From an uncultured Clostridia bacterium (GTDB lineage Bacteria; Bacillota; Clostridia; TANB77; CAG-465), in NCBI GenBank assembly GCA_944386345.1, contig CALXAR010000004.1:1-57284 (forward strand): a stretch of 57,284 nt of DNA. Reading direction: 5' to 3'. The translations under genes and the position numbers were made by a program. How positions within the stretch are numbered: position 1 is the stretch's first letter; every line of letters begins with the position of its first letter. Positions 7,933 through 17,555 of the stretch are shown here, in pieces. The notes beneath the pieces were generated by a model that searched no databases, was not told the origin of the DNA, and saw only the letters and a program-made list of their open reading frames with translations.

Positions 7933-8802
7933 ATGAGAAGAAGTAGTATTATAACAATAATATTATTAATACTTGTTATTATTTCTCTTATAGTTGCTTT
8001 AGTAATTACGAATTTGCCAAAAACAGAAGAAAATAATGATACAACTATAGAAAATAATGAAAATTTAGAAGAAAATCAGGAAGAACAAGAAGAACCAGAG
8101 ACTCCTACAAGTGTAGCTTTAGATAGTGAAATTGTAGAAGAGATGTATATGCTAGTAAATGGAGCAACTGGCGATATATTTCATTGGTTAAAAAAGGGAG
8201 AGTTAACTGTTGACGACTTATCAAATGAGTATATTCAGACTATTGCATTTTTTTATGATGCAGCCAAGAATATCGAAGAAATTGAACCTGATGATCAAAT
8301 GAGAACTGGTAAATTAGAAGTTAAATATATGGACGAAGCTATAAAAAAAGTATTTGGAGATGTTGAGTATGAGCCCACATATGTATTATATCAAGCTGGT
8401 GGAGGTAAAATCTTAAAGTATGATTCAAGTGAGGATATATATTATGTTTATGGTGGTTTTGGTGGTGGAACAAATCAGTTTATTCACACTGGTATAACAA
8501 ATGTAGAAGAGTATAGTGATAAATATATAGTTACAGAAAAAATGTTAATAGATAGTTATGAATATGGATACCACAACATATCATCATATTATGGACAAGG
8601 ATATAGATTTACAAGTTCATTAGGTCATATTTCAGATTCGGAAGTTGATAGTATTATTATTACACAAGATATGTATTCATATAATGATAAGAACAAAAAA
8701 ATTCTATCAAAATACTATGATGATGCTACAGAATACAGGCATACATTTGTAAAAAATGAAGATGGAAGCTTTTACTGGCAAAAAACTGAAATAGTAAAAT
8801 AA
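7933..8802 (+). CDS. Anchored extracytoplasmic protein with acidic linker
   Basis: A 289-residue protein with a short basic start (MRRSS), one hydrophobic helix (residues 5-28), a linker very rich in Glu and Asn (about 32-65) and a globular domain of about 220 residues rich in Tyr, Asp and Gly. The central part has GGGKILKYD and YGGFGGGTNQF, which look like turns in a beta-rich fold. No lipobox, protease or sugar-binding motif was recognised. The gene stands alone with TTTTGGAGG as ribosome site and a terminator behind it. The architecture resembles the protein at 2372-2917 but the sequences do not obviously match. Confidence 0.75.
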   Translation: MRRSSIITIILLILVIISLIVALVITNLPKTEENNDTTIENNENLEENQEEQEEPETPTSVALDSEIVEEMYMLVNGATGDIFHWLKKGELTVDDLSNEYIQTIAFFYDAAKNIEEIEPDDQMRTGKLEVKYMDEAIKKVFGDVEYEPTYVLYQAGGGKILKYDSSEDIYYVYGGFGGGTNQFIHTGITNVEEYSDKYIVTEKMLIDSYEYGYHNISSYYGQGYRFTSSLGHISDSEVDSIIITQDMYSYNDKNKKILSKYYDDATEYRHTFVKNEDGSFYWQKTEIVK

Positions 8803-8809
8803 AAATTTT

Positions 8810-8840
8810 AAAAGATATCTCTAATTTGAGGTATCTTTTA
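8810..8840 (+). terminator. Terminator
   Basis: Stem AAAAGATATCTC/GAGGTATCTTTT (8810-8821 and 8828-8839) with one G-U pair and a six-base loop; only a weak T tail follows. Confidence 0.65.
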
Positions 8841-8875
8841 TTATTTTATTGTAAATAATAATATTGGTGATTTTT

Positions 8876-9313
8876 ATGTCTGAAGAAATTGAAGCAATAA
8901 AATATTTAATGACTAATATAGAGATTCATAGAAGACTACTAAAGCAATTATGCAAGAATAAAGAGACTAAGGATAATATATATGTGTATATAAAATATCA
9001 AATGAGAGAATATGCAAGATTTAATATATCATTAAGAAGAATGCTAGAGTCAAGAACAAAAAGAACTAATGGAACAAAAAGCGCAATGCTAGATATTGCT
9101 TCAAGTATTACAAATCGTAAATCTAAAATGGAAAAAATAGATGATTATATAGAATTTTTTAAAGAGTCGGCTAAAGTTAATATTATGGATTTAAAGCGAA
9201 TAAGAGAAAATTATAAAATAAAGAGTAAAAATGTACAAAAGCTAATAGATAGGTTAGAAGAGTTTGAAGAAAAAAACTTAAATAATGTACTAGTCTTTAT
9301 TAATAATAAATGA
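8876..9313 (+). CDS. All-helical protein, unassigned
   Basis: A 145-residue protein from ATG 8876, preceded by GGTGA at 8866-8870; the TTG at 8864 is rejected because the ribosome site would be inside the gene. The sequence is predicted almost wholly helical, with many charged residues and heptad-like Leu/Ile spacing (about 3-45 and 85-140), suggesting a helical bundle or coiled coil. It contains no membrane segment. It is one of only three genes here ending in TGA. No family was recognised. Confidence 0.7.
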   Translation: MSEEIEAIKYLMTNIEIHRRLLKQLCKNKETKDNIYVYIKYQMREYARFNISLRRMLESRTKRTNGTKSAMLDIASSITNRKSKMEKIDDYIEFFKESAKVNIMDLKRIRENYKIKSKNVQKLIDRLEEFEEKNLNNVLVFINNK

Positions 9314-9368
9314 AATACTAAAAATAGTAATTTTTTAATATTTTATGTATAAAAATTCACATAAAATG

Positions 9369-9397
9369 TTGCATTTTTAAAATAAATATAGTATAAT
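9369..9397 (+). promoter_or_regulatory. Sigma-A promoter of the rimP-truB operon
   Basis: TTGCAT at 9369-9374, 17-base spacer and TATAAT at 9392-9397. Transcription would start near 9405, just before the leader hairpin. Confidence 0.75.
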
Positions 9398-9414
9398 ATA
9401 ATCACTGTGAACTG

Positions 9415-9445
9415 AAGTGAGAGGGTGGCTAAAATCCTCTCACTT
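9415..9445 (+). promoter_or_regulatory. Leader hairpin upstream of rimP
   Basis: A ten-base-pair stem AAGTGAGAGG/CCTCTCACTT (9415-9424 and 9436-9445) with an eleven-base loop. No U run follows, so it is not a simple terminator. It ends 22 bases before the rimP start and leaves the ribosome site GCGAGG free. It may bind NusA or a ribosomal factor or stabilise the leader; this is inference. Confidence 0.55.
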
Positions 9446-9467
9446 ATGTTTAGAAGCGAGGTAATAA

Positions 9468-9989
9468 ATGAAAGTAGAAGTCAAAGTAGAAGAATTAATT
9501 GAGCCTATTATAAAAAAGTTAGGATTTGAGATTGAATATGTTGAGTTTGCAAAAGAAGGCTCAAATAATGTATTAAGAGTAGTTATTGATAAAATTGGAG
9601 AAAAAATGTGGGTAGAAGATTGTGAAAATGTAAGTAGAGCAATTGAGGATATTGTTGATAAAAATATAAATCAAGAATATGTACTAGAAGTATCTTCACC
9701 AGGACTTGAAAGACAATTAAAAAACATAAAGCTATATAAAAAATATACAGGTAAAGAAATCCATGTTAAACTATTTAAAAAACTAGATGAGTTAAAAGAG
9801 TTTAATGCTATTATAGAATCAGTAGATGAAGATGAAAATAGTATTGTTTTAAAAATGGAAGACAATAAAAAAATAAAAATAGCTTTAAAAGATATAGCTA
9901 CTGCATATACTACTTATGATTTTAATGCAGCGTTAAAAGGCAATACAGATAATGTTAATTTAAATAAACTAAATAAATTTAATAAGTAA
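9468..9989 (+). CDS. rimP: Ribosome maturation factor RimP
   Basis: A 173-residue protein needed for maturation of the 30S subunit. It has the N-terminal alpha/beta domain (about 1-85) with YVEFAKEGSNNVLRVVID and the conserved VSSPGLERQL motif at about residues 77-86, then an SH3-like C-terminal domain (about 90-160). The tail is Asn/Lys-rich. First gene of the translation operon, 17 bases before nusA, which is its usual partner in Firmicutes. Confidence 0.95.
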   Translation: MKVEVKVEELIEPIIKKLGFEIEYVEFAKEGSNNVLRVVIDKIGEKMWVEDCENVSRAIEDIVDKNINQEYVLEVSSPGLERQLKNIKLYKKYTGKEIHVKLFKKLDELKEFNAIIESVDEDENSIVLKMEDNKKIKIALKDIATAYTTYDFNAALKGNTDNVNLNKLNKFNK

Positions 9990-10006
9990 GATGGGGGAAT
10001 AAAAAA

Positions 10007-11188
10007 ATGAAGAGTGAAAAAATAAGTTCAAAGGAATTATTTAATGCAATTGATCAAATTTATGAAGAGAAAGGAATTACAAGAGAATATTTAATTGATT
10101 CTTTAAAATCTGCTCTAAAAGTTGCATATAAAAGAGATTTTATTAATACACATTGTTTAGATGAAAGAGAAGAGAGAAAGAATTCTAAAGAGGATGAATT
10201 AATAAAAGAAAATAACGGAGAAGAGAAAAAAGAAACAAAAAATGGATACTTGATACCACAAGATATTGATGTTGATATTACAGAGCAATCAATAAAAGTA
10301 TACTGCGTAAAGGAAGTAGTAGAAGAAGTTTCAGAAAAGGAACAAGGAGTAAAAATTTCCTTAGAAGATGCTAAAAAGATATCTAAGAAAGTTAAAATAG
10401 GAGATTCTGTTAAAGTTGAAGTTACTCCAAAAAACTTTGGAAGAATTGCAGCGTCAACAGGTAAAAATATTTTAATTCAAAAAATAAATGAGGCTGAGAA
10501 AAACTTAGTATATACACAGTATGCAGATAAAGTTGGTCAAATAATATCAGGAACAGTACAAAAAACTGAAAAATATGGAATTATTGTTGATCTTGGTAGA
10601 GTTGAGGCATTAATACCAACTACTGAACAAATTAAAACAGAAAAATTACAACCACATCAAAAAATTAAAGCTTTAGTAACAAATGTTGTAAATGAAACTG
10701 GTATTTCATCTCCAAAAATTACATTATCTAGAAAGAGTGAAAACTTTGTAAGAAAATTATTTGAAAATGAAGTTCCAGAAATAATGGATGGAATAGTAGA
10801 GATTAAAGATATTGCCAGAGAAGCAGGAAGTAGAACAAAATTATCAGTTTGGTCAAATGATGAAAATGTTGATCCTGTTGGAAGTTTAGTTGGTAAAAAA
10901 GGAATGAGAATACAACCAATTATAGATGAATTAAATGGAGAAAAGATAGATGTTATTCCATATAGTGAAGATATACCAAGCTATATAATAAACGCTATTT
11001 CTCCAGCACCAATACTTGCAATTGATATAAATGATGAAGAAAAGATTGCAACTGTAGTTGTACCAGATGAGGCTTTAGTATTTGCAATTGGTGCAGGTGG
11101 ACAAAATGTTAGACTTGCTGCAAAATTAACTGGTTGGAAAATAGATATAAAAACAGAAACACAAATTAAAGAGACTGTAGTAGAATAG
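10007..11188 (+). CDS. nusA: Transcription termination/antitermination factor NusA
   Basis: A 393-residue RNA polymerase-binding factor that modulates pausing, termination and antitermination. The N-terminal polymerase-binding domain (about 1-160) contains an extra acidic, Lys/Glu-rich insertion at about 45-80. The S1 domain follows (KVGQIISGTVQKTEKYGIIV, about 180-250), then two KH domains, with VGSLVGKKGMRIQPI and FAIGAGGQNVRLAAKLTGW as their GXXG loops. It ends after KH2 without the C-terminal repeats of enterobacterial NusA, as usual in Firmicutes. The ribosome site is GGGGGAA. Confidence 0.96.
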   Translation: MKSEKISSKELFNAIDQIYEEKGITREYLIDSLKSALKVAYKRDFINTHCLDEREERKNSKEDELIKENNGEEKKETKNGYLIPQDIDVDITEQSIKVYCVKEVVEEVSEKEQGVKISLEDAKKISKKVKIGDSVKVEVTPKNFGRIAASTGKNILIQKINEAEKNLVYTQYADKVGQIISGTVQKTEKYGIIVDLGRVEALIPTTEQIKTEKLQPHQKIKALVTNVVNETGISSPKITLSRKSENFVRKLFENEVPEIMDGIVEIKDIAREAGSRTKLSVWSNDENVDPVGSLVGKKGMRIQPIIDELNGEKIDVIPYSEDIPSYIINAISPAPILAIDINDEEKIATVVVPDEALVFAIGAGGQNVRLAAKLTGWKIDIKTETQIKETVVE

Positions 11189-11202
11189 AAAAAGGTGATG
11201 CA

Positions 11203-11472
11203 ATGGAGCCTATTAGATGCTGTGTAGCATGTAAGAGCAGAAAAAATAAGAAAGAATTTTTTAGAATTGTGGCAGATAATAATAAAAATGCTATAATAGA
11301 TAGAAAGCAGAATATTAATAGTAGAGGACTATATATATGCAAAGACATAAAGTGTATTACAACATTACAAAAAATCATTCTAAAAAATAGAATGAAGTTA
11401 AAAATAGATGTAGAAAATGATAGTATGTTAGAAGTATTAAAAGAATTGGGGGAAGAAATTTGGGAAAATTAA
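11203..11472 (+). CDS. ylxR: YlxR-family RNA-binding protein
   Basis: An 89-residue protein of the YlxR (DUF448) family, found between nusA and infB in Firmicutes. It begins with the family's [17 protein letters not shown] motif, keeps the SRGLYIC block (about residues 44-50), and ends with the IWEN region overlapping the next gene. Fold relatives bind RNA or nucleoid components. Its 3' end overlaps infB by 13 bases, implying translational coupling. The ribosomal protein L7Ae-like ylxQ, often present next to it, is absent here. Confidence 0.92.
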   Translation: MEPIRCCVACKSRKNKKEFFRIVADNNKNAIIDRKQNINSRGLYICKDIKCITTLQKIILKNRMKLKIDVENDSMLEVLKELGEEIWEN

Positions 11473-14372
11473 AAGTATATGAATTAGCAAAAGAATTAAA
11501 TTTATCTAATACAGAGATGTTAGAAAAATTAAATAGTATGGGAATACAAGTAAAATCTCATTTATCAACACTTGAAGAGAGTGACGTAAATAAAGTAAAG
11601 GGTAGTACTAGTAAAAAAGCTACTGTAAAAGAAGATAAGAAACAAGAGCAGGTTCATATTATTAGAAGAAACGTTAGGGTTATTAATACAACAGACGAAG
11701 GAAAAGAAGTAAATGAAATTGTATCAAATGCATCAGGAGAAATAAAAAAAACACATCAAAATATTGTATCAAAGCCTTCAGGTAATAGAAATAATATGCA
11801 AAGCAAAAACAGAGCTAGCTCTTTTGAAAGAAGAAATAGATTTCAAAATAATAGGAATAATATAGTAATAACAAGAAATGGAAAGCCAATAGAAAAGCCT
11901 GAGCCAGTTAAACCGGAAAATAAAGTTGAAGCTGAGAAAAAGCCATCAAAATCTTTAGATGAAAACAAAAATACTGAAGTAAATGAAGTAAAAAAAGAAG
12001 TAAAAGAAAGTGGTAACAATATGGAAAAAAACGTTATTGCAGAATCAAAAGTAATAGAAAATAATAATTCAAGAAATCAAAATAATAGAAATAATAATTA
12101 TAATAAAAATAATAGAGATAATAACTTTAAGAAGAATAATTATAATTCCCAAAATAACCCAAATTATAATAGAAATTCAAGTGGTAATAGAGATTTTAAG
12201 AAAAATAATACAAAATATAATGATCAAAATAATGATAGACCACAAAGAAATAATTACAGAAGAGATCAAAGACAAAATTCAGATAATACTTCATATCAAG
12301 TAAATAAATTTATAAAACAGGCTGAGAGATCTCCATTAGAGCAAAAAGAAAGTAGAGAATACAACTCAACAAATATTGATAAAGATAAAAAGAGATATAA
12401 TGATAGAAATAACTCTAACTTAGAGAATAGAAAAGACAAAATAGATAAAAATAAATTAAGAGAAGAAAATTCTAGAGTATCTACTGGAAAACTAAGAGGA
12501 ATGGAAATAAGCCAAGAAGGCTTAATGGATCTTTATGAAAGAGATAGTGATTTATCTAGAAAAAGCTATGGAAAGAAAAAAACTAAAGCACCAAAAGTTG
12601 AGATGAAGCAAACAAAAATTATTCCTATGACAGAAGTTAAATTACCAGAGACTATGACTGTTAAAGAATTTGCAGAAGCAATAAAAAAACAATCATCAGA
12701 AGTTATTAAAAAATTATTCTCTATGGGAATAATGGCTACAGTAAACCAAGATATAGACTTTGATACAGCATATTTAATTGCTGGAGAATTTGGTATTACT
12801 GCTGAAAAAGAAGTTGTAGTTACTGAGGAAGATATACTTTTTGATGAAAGTGAAGATAAAGAAGAAGATTTAGTGCCAAGACCTCCTATAGTTGTTGTTA
12901 TGGGTCACGTTGATCATGGTAAAACATCTCTTCTAGATAGACTTAGAAAGACAAATGTAGTTGAAGGAGAAGCTGGTGGAATTACACAACATATTGGTGC
13001 ATATAAAGTTAAAGTAAAAGATAGAGAAGTTTGTTTCTTAGATACACCAGGACATGAAGCATTTACTGCTATGAGAGCAAGAGGTGCTCAAATTACAGAT
13101 ATTGCCATTATAATAGTAGCAGCTGATGATGGAATAAAACCACAGACAATTGAAGCAATTGACCATGCTAAAGCTGCTGGTGTTAGTATTCTAGTTGCTA
13201 TTAATAAAATAGATAAACCAGGTGCAAATGTTGAAAGAGTAAAACAAGAATTACTTGAATATGGACTTGTACCAGAAGAATGGGGCGGAGATACAATCTG
13301 CGTACCAATTTCTGCTAAAACTGGTGAAGGAATTGATAATCTTCTAGAGATGCTACTTTTAATTGCAGATATGAAAGATTTAAAAGCAAATCCAAATAAA
13401 CAAGCTAAAGGTACTGTAATTGAGGCAAGACTTGATAAAACTAGAGGAACTGTTGTATCAATGCTTGTTCAAAGAGGACAATTAAATGTTGGAGATACTA
13501 TAGTTGTTGGAGATATGGTTTCAAAAATTCGTGCTATGAAGGATGATAAAGGAAGATCTGTAAAAAGTGCTGGTCCTTCTACTCCTGTTGAGATATTAGG
13601 TTTGTCTCATGTACCTCAAACTGGAGAAGTTTTCTATGAAGTTGAAAACGAAAAAGTAGCTAAACATTTGATAGAAAAAAGAATTGCTAAAAAGAGACTA
13701 GATCTTATTAAACAAGGAAGTAAGATTACTCTTGATGATTTATTTGGTCAAATAAAACAAGGTAAGATAAAAGAGCTAAATATTATAATAAAGGCTGATG
13801 TTCAAGGTTCTGTTGAAGCTATAAAAGATTCATTATTAAAACTATCTAACGATGAAGTACGAGTTAGAATTATACATGCTTCAACAGGTGGTATTAAAGA
13901 ATCTGATGTAACTTTAGCATCTGTTTCAAATGCAATTATAATTGGATTTAATGTAAGACCAGAGCCAGCTGCAGAACAACAAGCTAAAAAAGAAAAAGTA
14001 GATATGAGATTATATAGTGTTATATATGATGCTATAAATGATGTTGAGACAGCGCTTAAAGGATTAATGCCTAAAAAATATAAAGAAGTTAAATATGGTG
14101 TTGCAGAAGTTAGAAAGATATTTAAAATTACTGGCGTTGGTATTGTAGCTGGTTGCTATGTAAAATCTGGAAAAATAGTTAGAGGAGCTATGGTAAGACT
14201 TGTAAGAGATAATATCGTTCTATTAGAGATAAAAATAGATTCTTTAAAAAGAGAAAAAGATGACGTTAAAGAAGTTAACGAAAACTATGAATGTGGAATA
14301 AAGCTTGAAAATTATAGTGACATTAAAGAAGGAGATATATTTGAGTGCTTCGTAATGGAGGAAGTAAAATAG
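11460..14372 (+). CDS. infB: Translation initiation factor IF-2
   Basis: A 970-residue GTPase that brings initiator tRNA to the 30S subunit and promotes subunit joining. There is an N-terminal IF2_N helix domain (about 1-50), a long disordered Asn/Lys/Arg-rich stretch (about 80-340), and a second IF2_N domain (about 390-440). The GTPase follows with [10 protein letters not shown] (G1, about 485), a Thr in [15 protein letters not shown] (G3) and NKID (G4), then domains II-IV. The start is TTG at 11460 with GGGGGAAG upstream, inside ylxR. The Asn-rich linker is unusually long and low in complexity. Confidence 0.97.
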   Translation: MGKLKVYELAKELNLSNTEMLEKLNSMGIQVKSHLSTLEESDVNKVKGSTSKKATVKEDKKQEQVHIIRRNVRVINTTDEGKEVNEIVSNASGEIKKTHQNIVSKPSGNRNNMQSKNRASSFERRNRFQNNRNNIVITRNGKPIEKPEPVKPENKVEAEKKPSKSLDENKNTEVNEVKKEVKESGNNMEKNVIAESKVIENNNSRNQNNRNNNYNKNNRDNNFKKNNYNSQNNPNYNRNSSGNRDFKKNNTKYNDQNNDRPQRNNYRRDQRQNSDNTSYQVNKFIKQAERSPLEQKESREYNSTNIDKDKKRYNDRNNSNLENRKDKIDKNKLREENSRVSTGKLRGMEISQEGLMDLYERDSDLSRKSYGKKKTKAPKVEMKQTKIIPMTEVKLPETMTVKEFAEAIKKQSSEVIKKLFSMGIMATVNQDIDFDTAYLIAGEFGITAEKEVVVTEEDILFDESEDKEEDLVPRPPIVVVMGHVDHGKTSLLDRLRKTNVVEGEAGGITQHIGAYKVKVKDREVCFLDTPGHEAFTAMRARGAQITDIAIIIVAADDGIKPQTIEAIDHAKAAGVSILVAINKIDKPGANVERVKQELLEYGLVPEEWGGDTICVPISAKTGEGIDNLLEMLLLIADMKDLKANPNKQAKGTVIEARLDKTRGTVVSMLVQRGQLNVGDTIVVGDMVSKIRAMKDDKGRSVKSAGPSTPVEILGLSHVPQTGEVFYEVENEKVAKHLIEKRIAKKRLDLIKQGSKITLDDLFGQIKQGKIKELNIIIKADVQGSVEAIKDSLLKLSNDEVRVRIIHASTGGIKESDVTLASVSNAIIIGFNVRPEPAAEQQAKKEKVDMRLYSVIYDAINDVETALKGLMPKKYKEVKYGVAEVRKIFKITGVGIVAGCYVKSGKIVRGAMVRLVRDNIVLLEIKIDSLKREKDDVKEVNENYECGIKLENYSDIKEGDIFECFVMEEVK

Positions 14373-14382
14373 GAGGACTATT

Positions 14383-14736
14383 ATGCAAAGACACGAAAGA
14401 CTAGAGCAAGATGTTAAGATTGCATTAAGCAATATAATAATGAATGAAGTTAAAGAGCCATCAGTTATAGGATTAATTTCTGTAACTGATGTAAAAATAA
14501 CTCCTGATCAAAAATATGCTAAAGTATATGTTAGTATATATGGTAAAGGAAATAAGAATAAAGTAGTAGCTGCTTTAAAAAAAGCTACCGGATTTATAAA
14601 AAAAGAATTAGGAAAAAGGGTAAGAATGAGAAATATGCCAGATATTACTTTTGAGTTAGATAATTCAATGGAATATGGTGAGCATATGGATAGAGTTATA
14701 AAAGAAGTAATAGAAAAAGATAATATGAATAAATAG
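14383..14736 (+). CDS. rbfA: 30S ribosome-binding factor RbfA
   Basis: A 117-residue KH-like protein that helps process the 5' end of 16S rRNA and cold adaptation of the 30S subunit. It begins RHERLEQDVKIALSNII and has the conserved VTDVKITPDQKYAKVYVS strand pair (about 34-51) and LGKRVRMRNMPDITFELD (about 74-91). The length is normal. It lies 10 bases after infB with AGGAGG before the ATG. Confidence 0.95.
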   Translation: MQRHERLEQDVKIALSNIIMNEVKEPSVIGLISVTDVKITPDQKYAKVYVSIYGKGNKNKVVAALKKATGFIKKELGKRVRMRNMPDITFELDNSMEYGEHMDRVIKEVIEKDNMNK

Positions 14737-14760
14737 TTTTTTAGTTTGGAGGGGATTGTA

Positions 14761-15708
14761 TTGTTTAAAGAGGCAAAAGAAATAATAGATAAATCAAATA
14801 ATATATATATATCAGCACATGTTAATCCTGATGGTGATGCTATTGGTTCAACAATTGCAATTTGCTTTGCTTTAAAAAAGCTAGGAAAAAATGCAAAGGT
14901 TGTTATGCCGTCGTACTCTACTGTATTTGAATTTTTACCAGGAGTTAGCTCATGTGTAAAGTCTATAGATGATTCTGAATTTGATTTGCTTATTGCTTTA
15001 GATTCTAGTGACAATACAAGACTTGCAATAACTCAAGAAGAATATAACAGAGCAAAGAAAGTAATTATGCTTGATCATCATCAAATATCTAGCCCTTATG
15101 GAGATTTTAGATTTATTGATGATAAGAAATCTTCAGCAAGTGAAATAGCATACTTATTTATTAAATCTTTAGATGTAGAGATAGATAAAGATATGGCAAC
15201 GTTATTATATACTGGAATAATGACAGATACTGGAAGTTTTAATTATTCTAATGCAAATTCTGACACTTTTAGAGCTGTAGCAGAATTACTCGATTATGGA
15301 GCTGAGGCAGTAAAAGTATGTAAGAAATTAAATGATACTATGAAAGAGTCAAAATTAAAATTGATTGCTAAGACAATTGATAATATGGAAGTATTTTATA
15401 ATGGAAAAATGAGATATTCATTTGTTCCATATGATGAGATAAGAAGTCTTGGCATAGATGATGAAGATGCAGAAGGAATGACAAATTATTTAAGAGCAGT
15501 AGAAGGAACTGAAGTAGCAGTATATGTTAGGGGAAAAAGTGATGGAACAAATAAGGTAAGCATGCGCTCTGGAGGAAATGTAGATATTTCTAAAATTGCT
15601 ATTGAGTTTGGAGGCGGTGGACATCCAAGAGCTGCAGGATATACTATGAGAGAAGATGAAGAAACAGAAAAGCAAAAGCTTATTAAAGTTGTAGGAGAGA
15701 TGTTATAA
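14761..15708 (+). CDS. nrnA: DHH/DHHA1 nanoRNase/pAp phosphatase, NrnA-type
   Basis: A 315-residue protein from TTG 14761, which has GGAGGGG at 14748-14754; the further upstream TTG 14746 would overlap that site. NrnA degrades short oligoribonucleotides and dephosphorylates pAp. The DHH domain metal motifs are visible: HVNPDGDAIGS (about 20-30), ALDSSD (about 81-86), the DHH triad in MLDHHQIS (about 103), and TGIMTDTGSF (about 156-165). The C-terminal DHHA1 domain has GGNVDISKIA and FGGGGHPRAAGYTM. Its TAA overlaps the truB ATG by one base. Fits its usual place in clostridial operons. Confidence 0.93.
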   Translation: MFKEAKEIIDKSNNIYISAHVNPDGDAIGSTIAICFALKKLGKNAKVVMPSYSTVFEFLPGVSSCVKSIDDSEFDLLIALDSSDNTRLAITQEEYNRAKKVIMLDHHQISSPYGDFRFIDDKKSSASEIAYLFIKSLDVEIDKDMATLLYTGIMTDTGSFNYSNANSDTFRAVAELLDYGAEAVKVCKKLNDTMKESKLKLIAKTIDNMEVFYNGKMRYSFVPYDEIRSLGIDDEDAEGMTNYLRAVEGTEVAVYVRGKSDGTNKVSMRSGGNVDISKIAIEFGGGGHPRAAGYTMREDEETEKQKLIKVVGEML

Positions 15709-16586
15709 TGATAATACCACAAACAAAGAATGGAATTTTAAATATAGATAAGCCACAATGTATTACATCTCACGATGTAGTTGATGCAATAAGAAAGATT
15801 TTTCCTAATCAAAAAGTTGGACATACTGGGACTTTAGACCCACTTGCAACAGGAGTTTTACCAATATGTATTGGGGAAGCTACAAAATTAAGTGAAAAAT
15901 TAGTAAGCGAAACCAAAAAGTATAGTGTAAAAATGCTACTAGGTGTTGAAACAGATACTTATGACATAACTGGTAGAATTATATTTGCAAGTGTTGTAAA
16001 TAAAGATGAGATATATATTAAAGAAAGAATAAAAAGATTTGTTGGAAAACAACAACAAATTCCTCCAAAGTATTCTGCAATAAAAGTTGAAGGTAAAAGA
16101 CTATATCAATATGCAAGAGAAGATAAAGATGTTGAGATTAAACCAAGAGACATAGAGATATTTAGTATAGACAATATTAAAATAGATTTGGAATCTAAAG
16201 AAGTTGCTTTTGATGTTGAGTGTTCAAAAGGTACTTATATAAGAAGCCTTGTAAATGATATTGGTAAAAAAATTGGTTGTGGAGCAACAATGACAGAGCT
16301 TAGAAGAACTCAAACTGGTAATTTTAAAATAGAAGACAGTATTCCTTTGTATGATTTTTTAAAACTTGATTATTTAGATATGCTTGATAAAATAATTACA
16401 ATTGAGGAATACTATGAAGAAAACAAAAAAATAACTCTTTCTGATGAAGAATTAAATAGATTCTTAAATGGAGTTTTAATAGATGTGCAATCTTCAAATC
16501 AAATAGTAAGAGTATATAATAAAGGAAAATATATAGGACTTGGAACTGTTGAAGATAAAAAATTAAAAAGATTTATTGTTGAATAA
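15708..16586 (+). CDS. truB: tRNA pseudouridine(55) synthase TruB
   Basis: A 292-residue enzyme that converts U55 of the tRNA T-loop into pseudouridine. It has NGILNIDKPQCITSHDVV (about 5-22), KVGHTGTLDPLATGVLPI with the catalytic Asp (about residue 43), PPKYSAIKVEGKRLYQYAR (about 118-136) and CSKGTYIRSL (about 175-184). The PUA-like C-terminus is present. It closes the operon; ribF and rpsO, which often follow, are not here, and a terminator comes directly after the stop. Confidence 0.96.
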   Translation: MIIPQTKNGILNIDKPQCITSHDVVDAIRKIFPNQKVGHTGTLDPLATGVLPICIGEATKLSEKLVSETKKYSVKMLLGVETDTYDITGRIIFASVVNKDEIYIKERIKRFVGKQQQIPPKYSAIKVEGKRLYQYAREDKDVEIKPRDIEIFSIDNIKIDLESKEVAFDVECSKGTYIRSLVNDIGKKIGCGATMTELRRTQTGNFKIEDSIPLYDFLKLDYLDMLDKIITIEEYYEENKKITLSDEELNRFLNGVLIDVQSSNQIVRVYNKGKYIGLGTVEDKKLKRFIVE

Positions 16587-16612
16587 AAAAGCGTCTTAAA
16601 GACGCTTTTTTA
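16585..16612. terminator. Bidirectional terminator after truB
   Basis: AAAAAAGCGTCT/AGACGCTTTTTT with loop TAA (16585-16596 and 16600-16611). It also serves the minus-strand gene that ends at 16613. Confidence 0.9.
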
Positions 16613-17425
16613 TTATGAATTTTTACTTTTTTTATTTTCTTTAAACTCTTTTTTTATTTGTGCTCTTTTTTCTTCAATTTCTCTTCGTATTTTATGTAAT
16701 TCTAATTTGAGTTCATTTATTTGAGCTTTTAAGCCGTTAAATTCAAAGTCTGGAAATGCTTCTAAAATTCTTTTGATTTGGAAATTTCCTTTAGTTGCTA
16801 AATTTTTTCTTAGTTCGCTTAATTGAGTATATAAGAAGTTTTCAGATATTTTTTCATGTAGAATATTTTTTTCTTTTAATTTTTCAGCAGACTCTTTTAA
16901 TGTAATTAATTTCTCTTTTAAATTTAATAATGTTGATATTGTAAATCCAGTATCAATTGCCATAATACTAAGAAGAACTAAAGACATAAGCTGAAGTAGT
17001 TCTAATGGAATTTGAGAAATTAAACTTGAAAAAGCAGGATGTATTATATATGTTAAAATGACGCCTAAAAAAGCAAATTCTAATGAGTTTAATAAACAAA
17101 TCCTACCATTTAAATTAAATTTCATTTTTGAATAATCCCACCATTTTGCATCAAAAAGCTTTTCAAGCAAAAAGCTTGTTAAGTATTCAAGTGTAGATGT
17201 AAATAGCATTCCAAGTAGAAATACTTCAATTACAGAATCTTTAAAGTTTTGAAGAAATGCAATTATTAATAATGAACCAAATCCATATATAGGACAATAT
17301 GGGCCAAATAAAAATCCTCTATTTGTCCATTTTCCATCTAATAATCTGCAATACAATGTTTCAACAATCCAACCTAATACGCTATAAATGAAAAAATATA
17401 TAAAAAAAGTAAAAAAATTATCCAT
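16613..17425 (-). CDS. CmpB-like putative ABC transporter permease family protein
   Basis: A 270-residue membrane protein with five or so hydrophobic segments in residues 1-165 and a charged coiled coil at about 170-260 ending Lys-rich. It carries the family signature YSVLGWIVETLYC followed by RGFLFGPYCPIYGFGSLL, as does the protein at 44113-44781. The family is named after ABC transporters but no ATPase lies next to it, and actual transport is unproven. Monocistronic and divergent from the surface protein gene. The coiled-coil tail is missing in the other copy, which suggests that the two interact with different partners (inference). Confidence 0.82.
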   Translation of the reverse strand: MDNFFTFFIYFFIYSVLGWIVETLYCRLLDGKWTNRGFLFGPYCPIYGFGSLLIIAFLQNFKDSVIEVFLLGMLFTSTLEYLTSFLLEKLFDAKWWDYSKMKFNLNGRICLLNSLEFAFLGVILTYIIHPAFSSLISQIPLELLQLMSLVLLSIMAIDTGFTISTLLNLKEKLITLKESAEKLKEKNILHEKISENFLYTQLSELRKNLATKGNFQIKRILEAFPDFEFNGLKAQINELKLELHKIRREIEEKRAQIKKEFKENKKSKNS

Positions 17426-17555
17426 CTAATCACCTTTAAAAATATTATAGTAAAACAATATATAAAAGTCAAACTAAAAATTGGTTAAAAAATAATGAAT
17501 AAAAAAAATCCTTCGTGAAAAAATATTAATAAAGTAAAATTTTGGAGGAAATTGT

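Noticed and set aside
14508-15014. ORF of 168 codons antisense to rbfA and nrnA
   Set aside because: Both plus-strand genes are certain; the antisense frame is unrelated to any family and crosses two gene boundaries.
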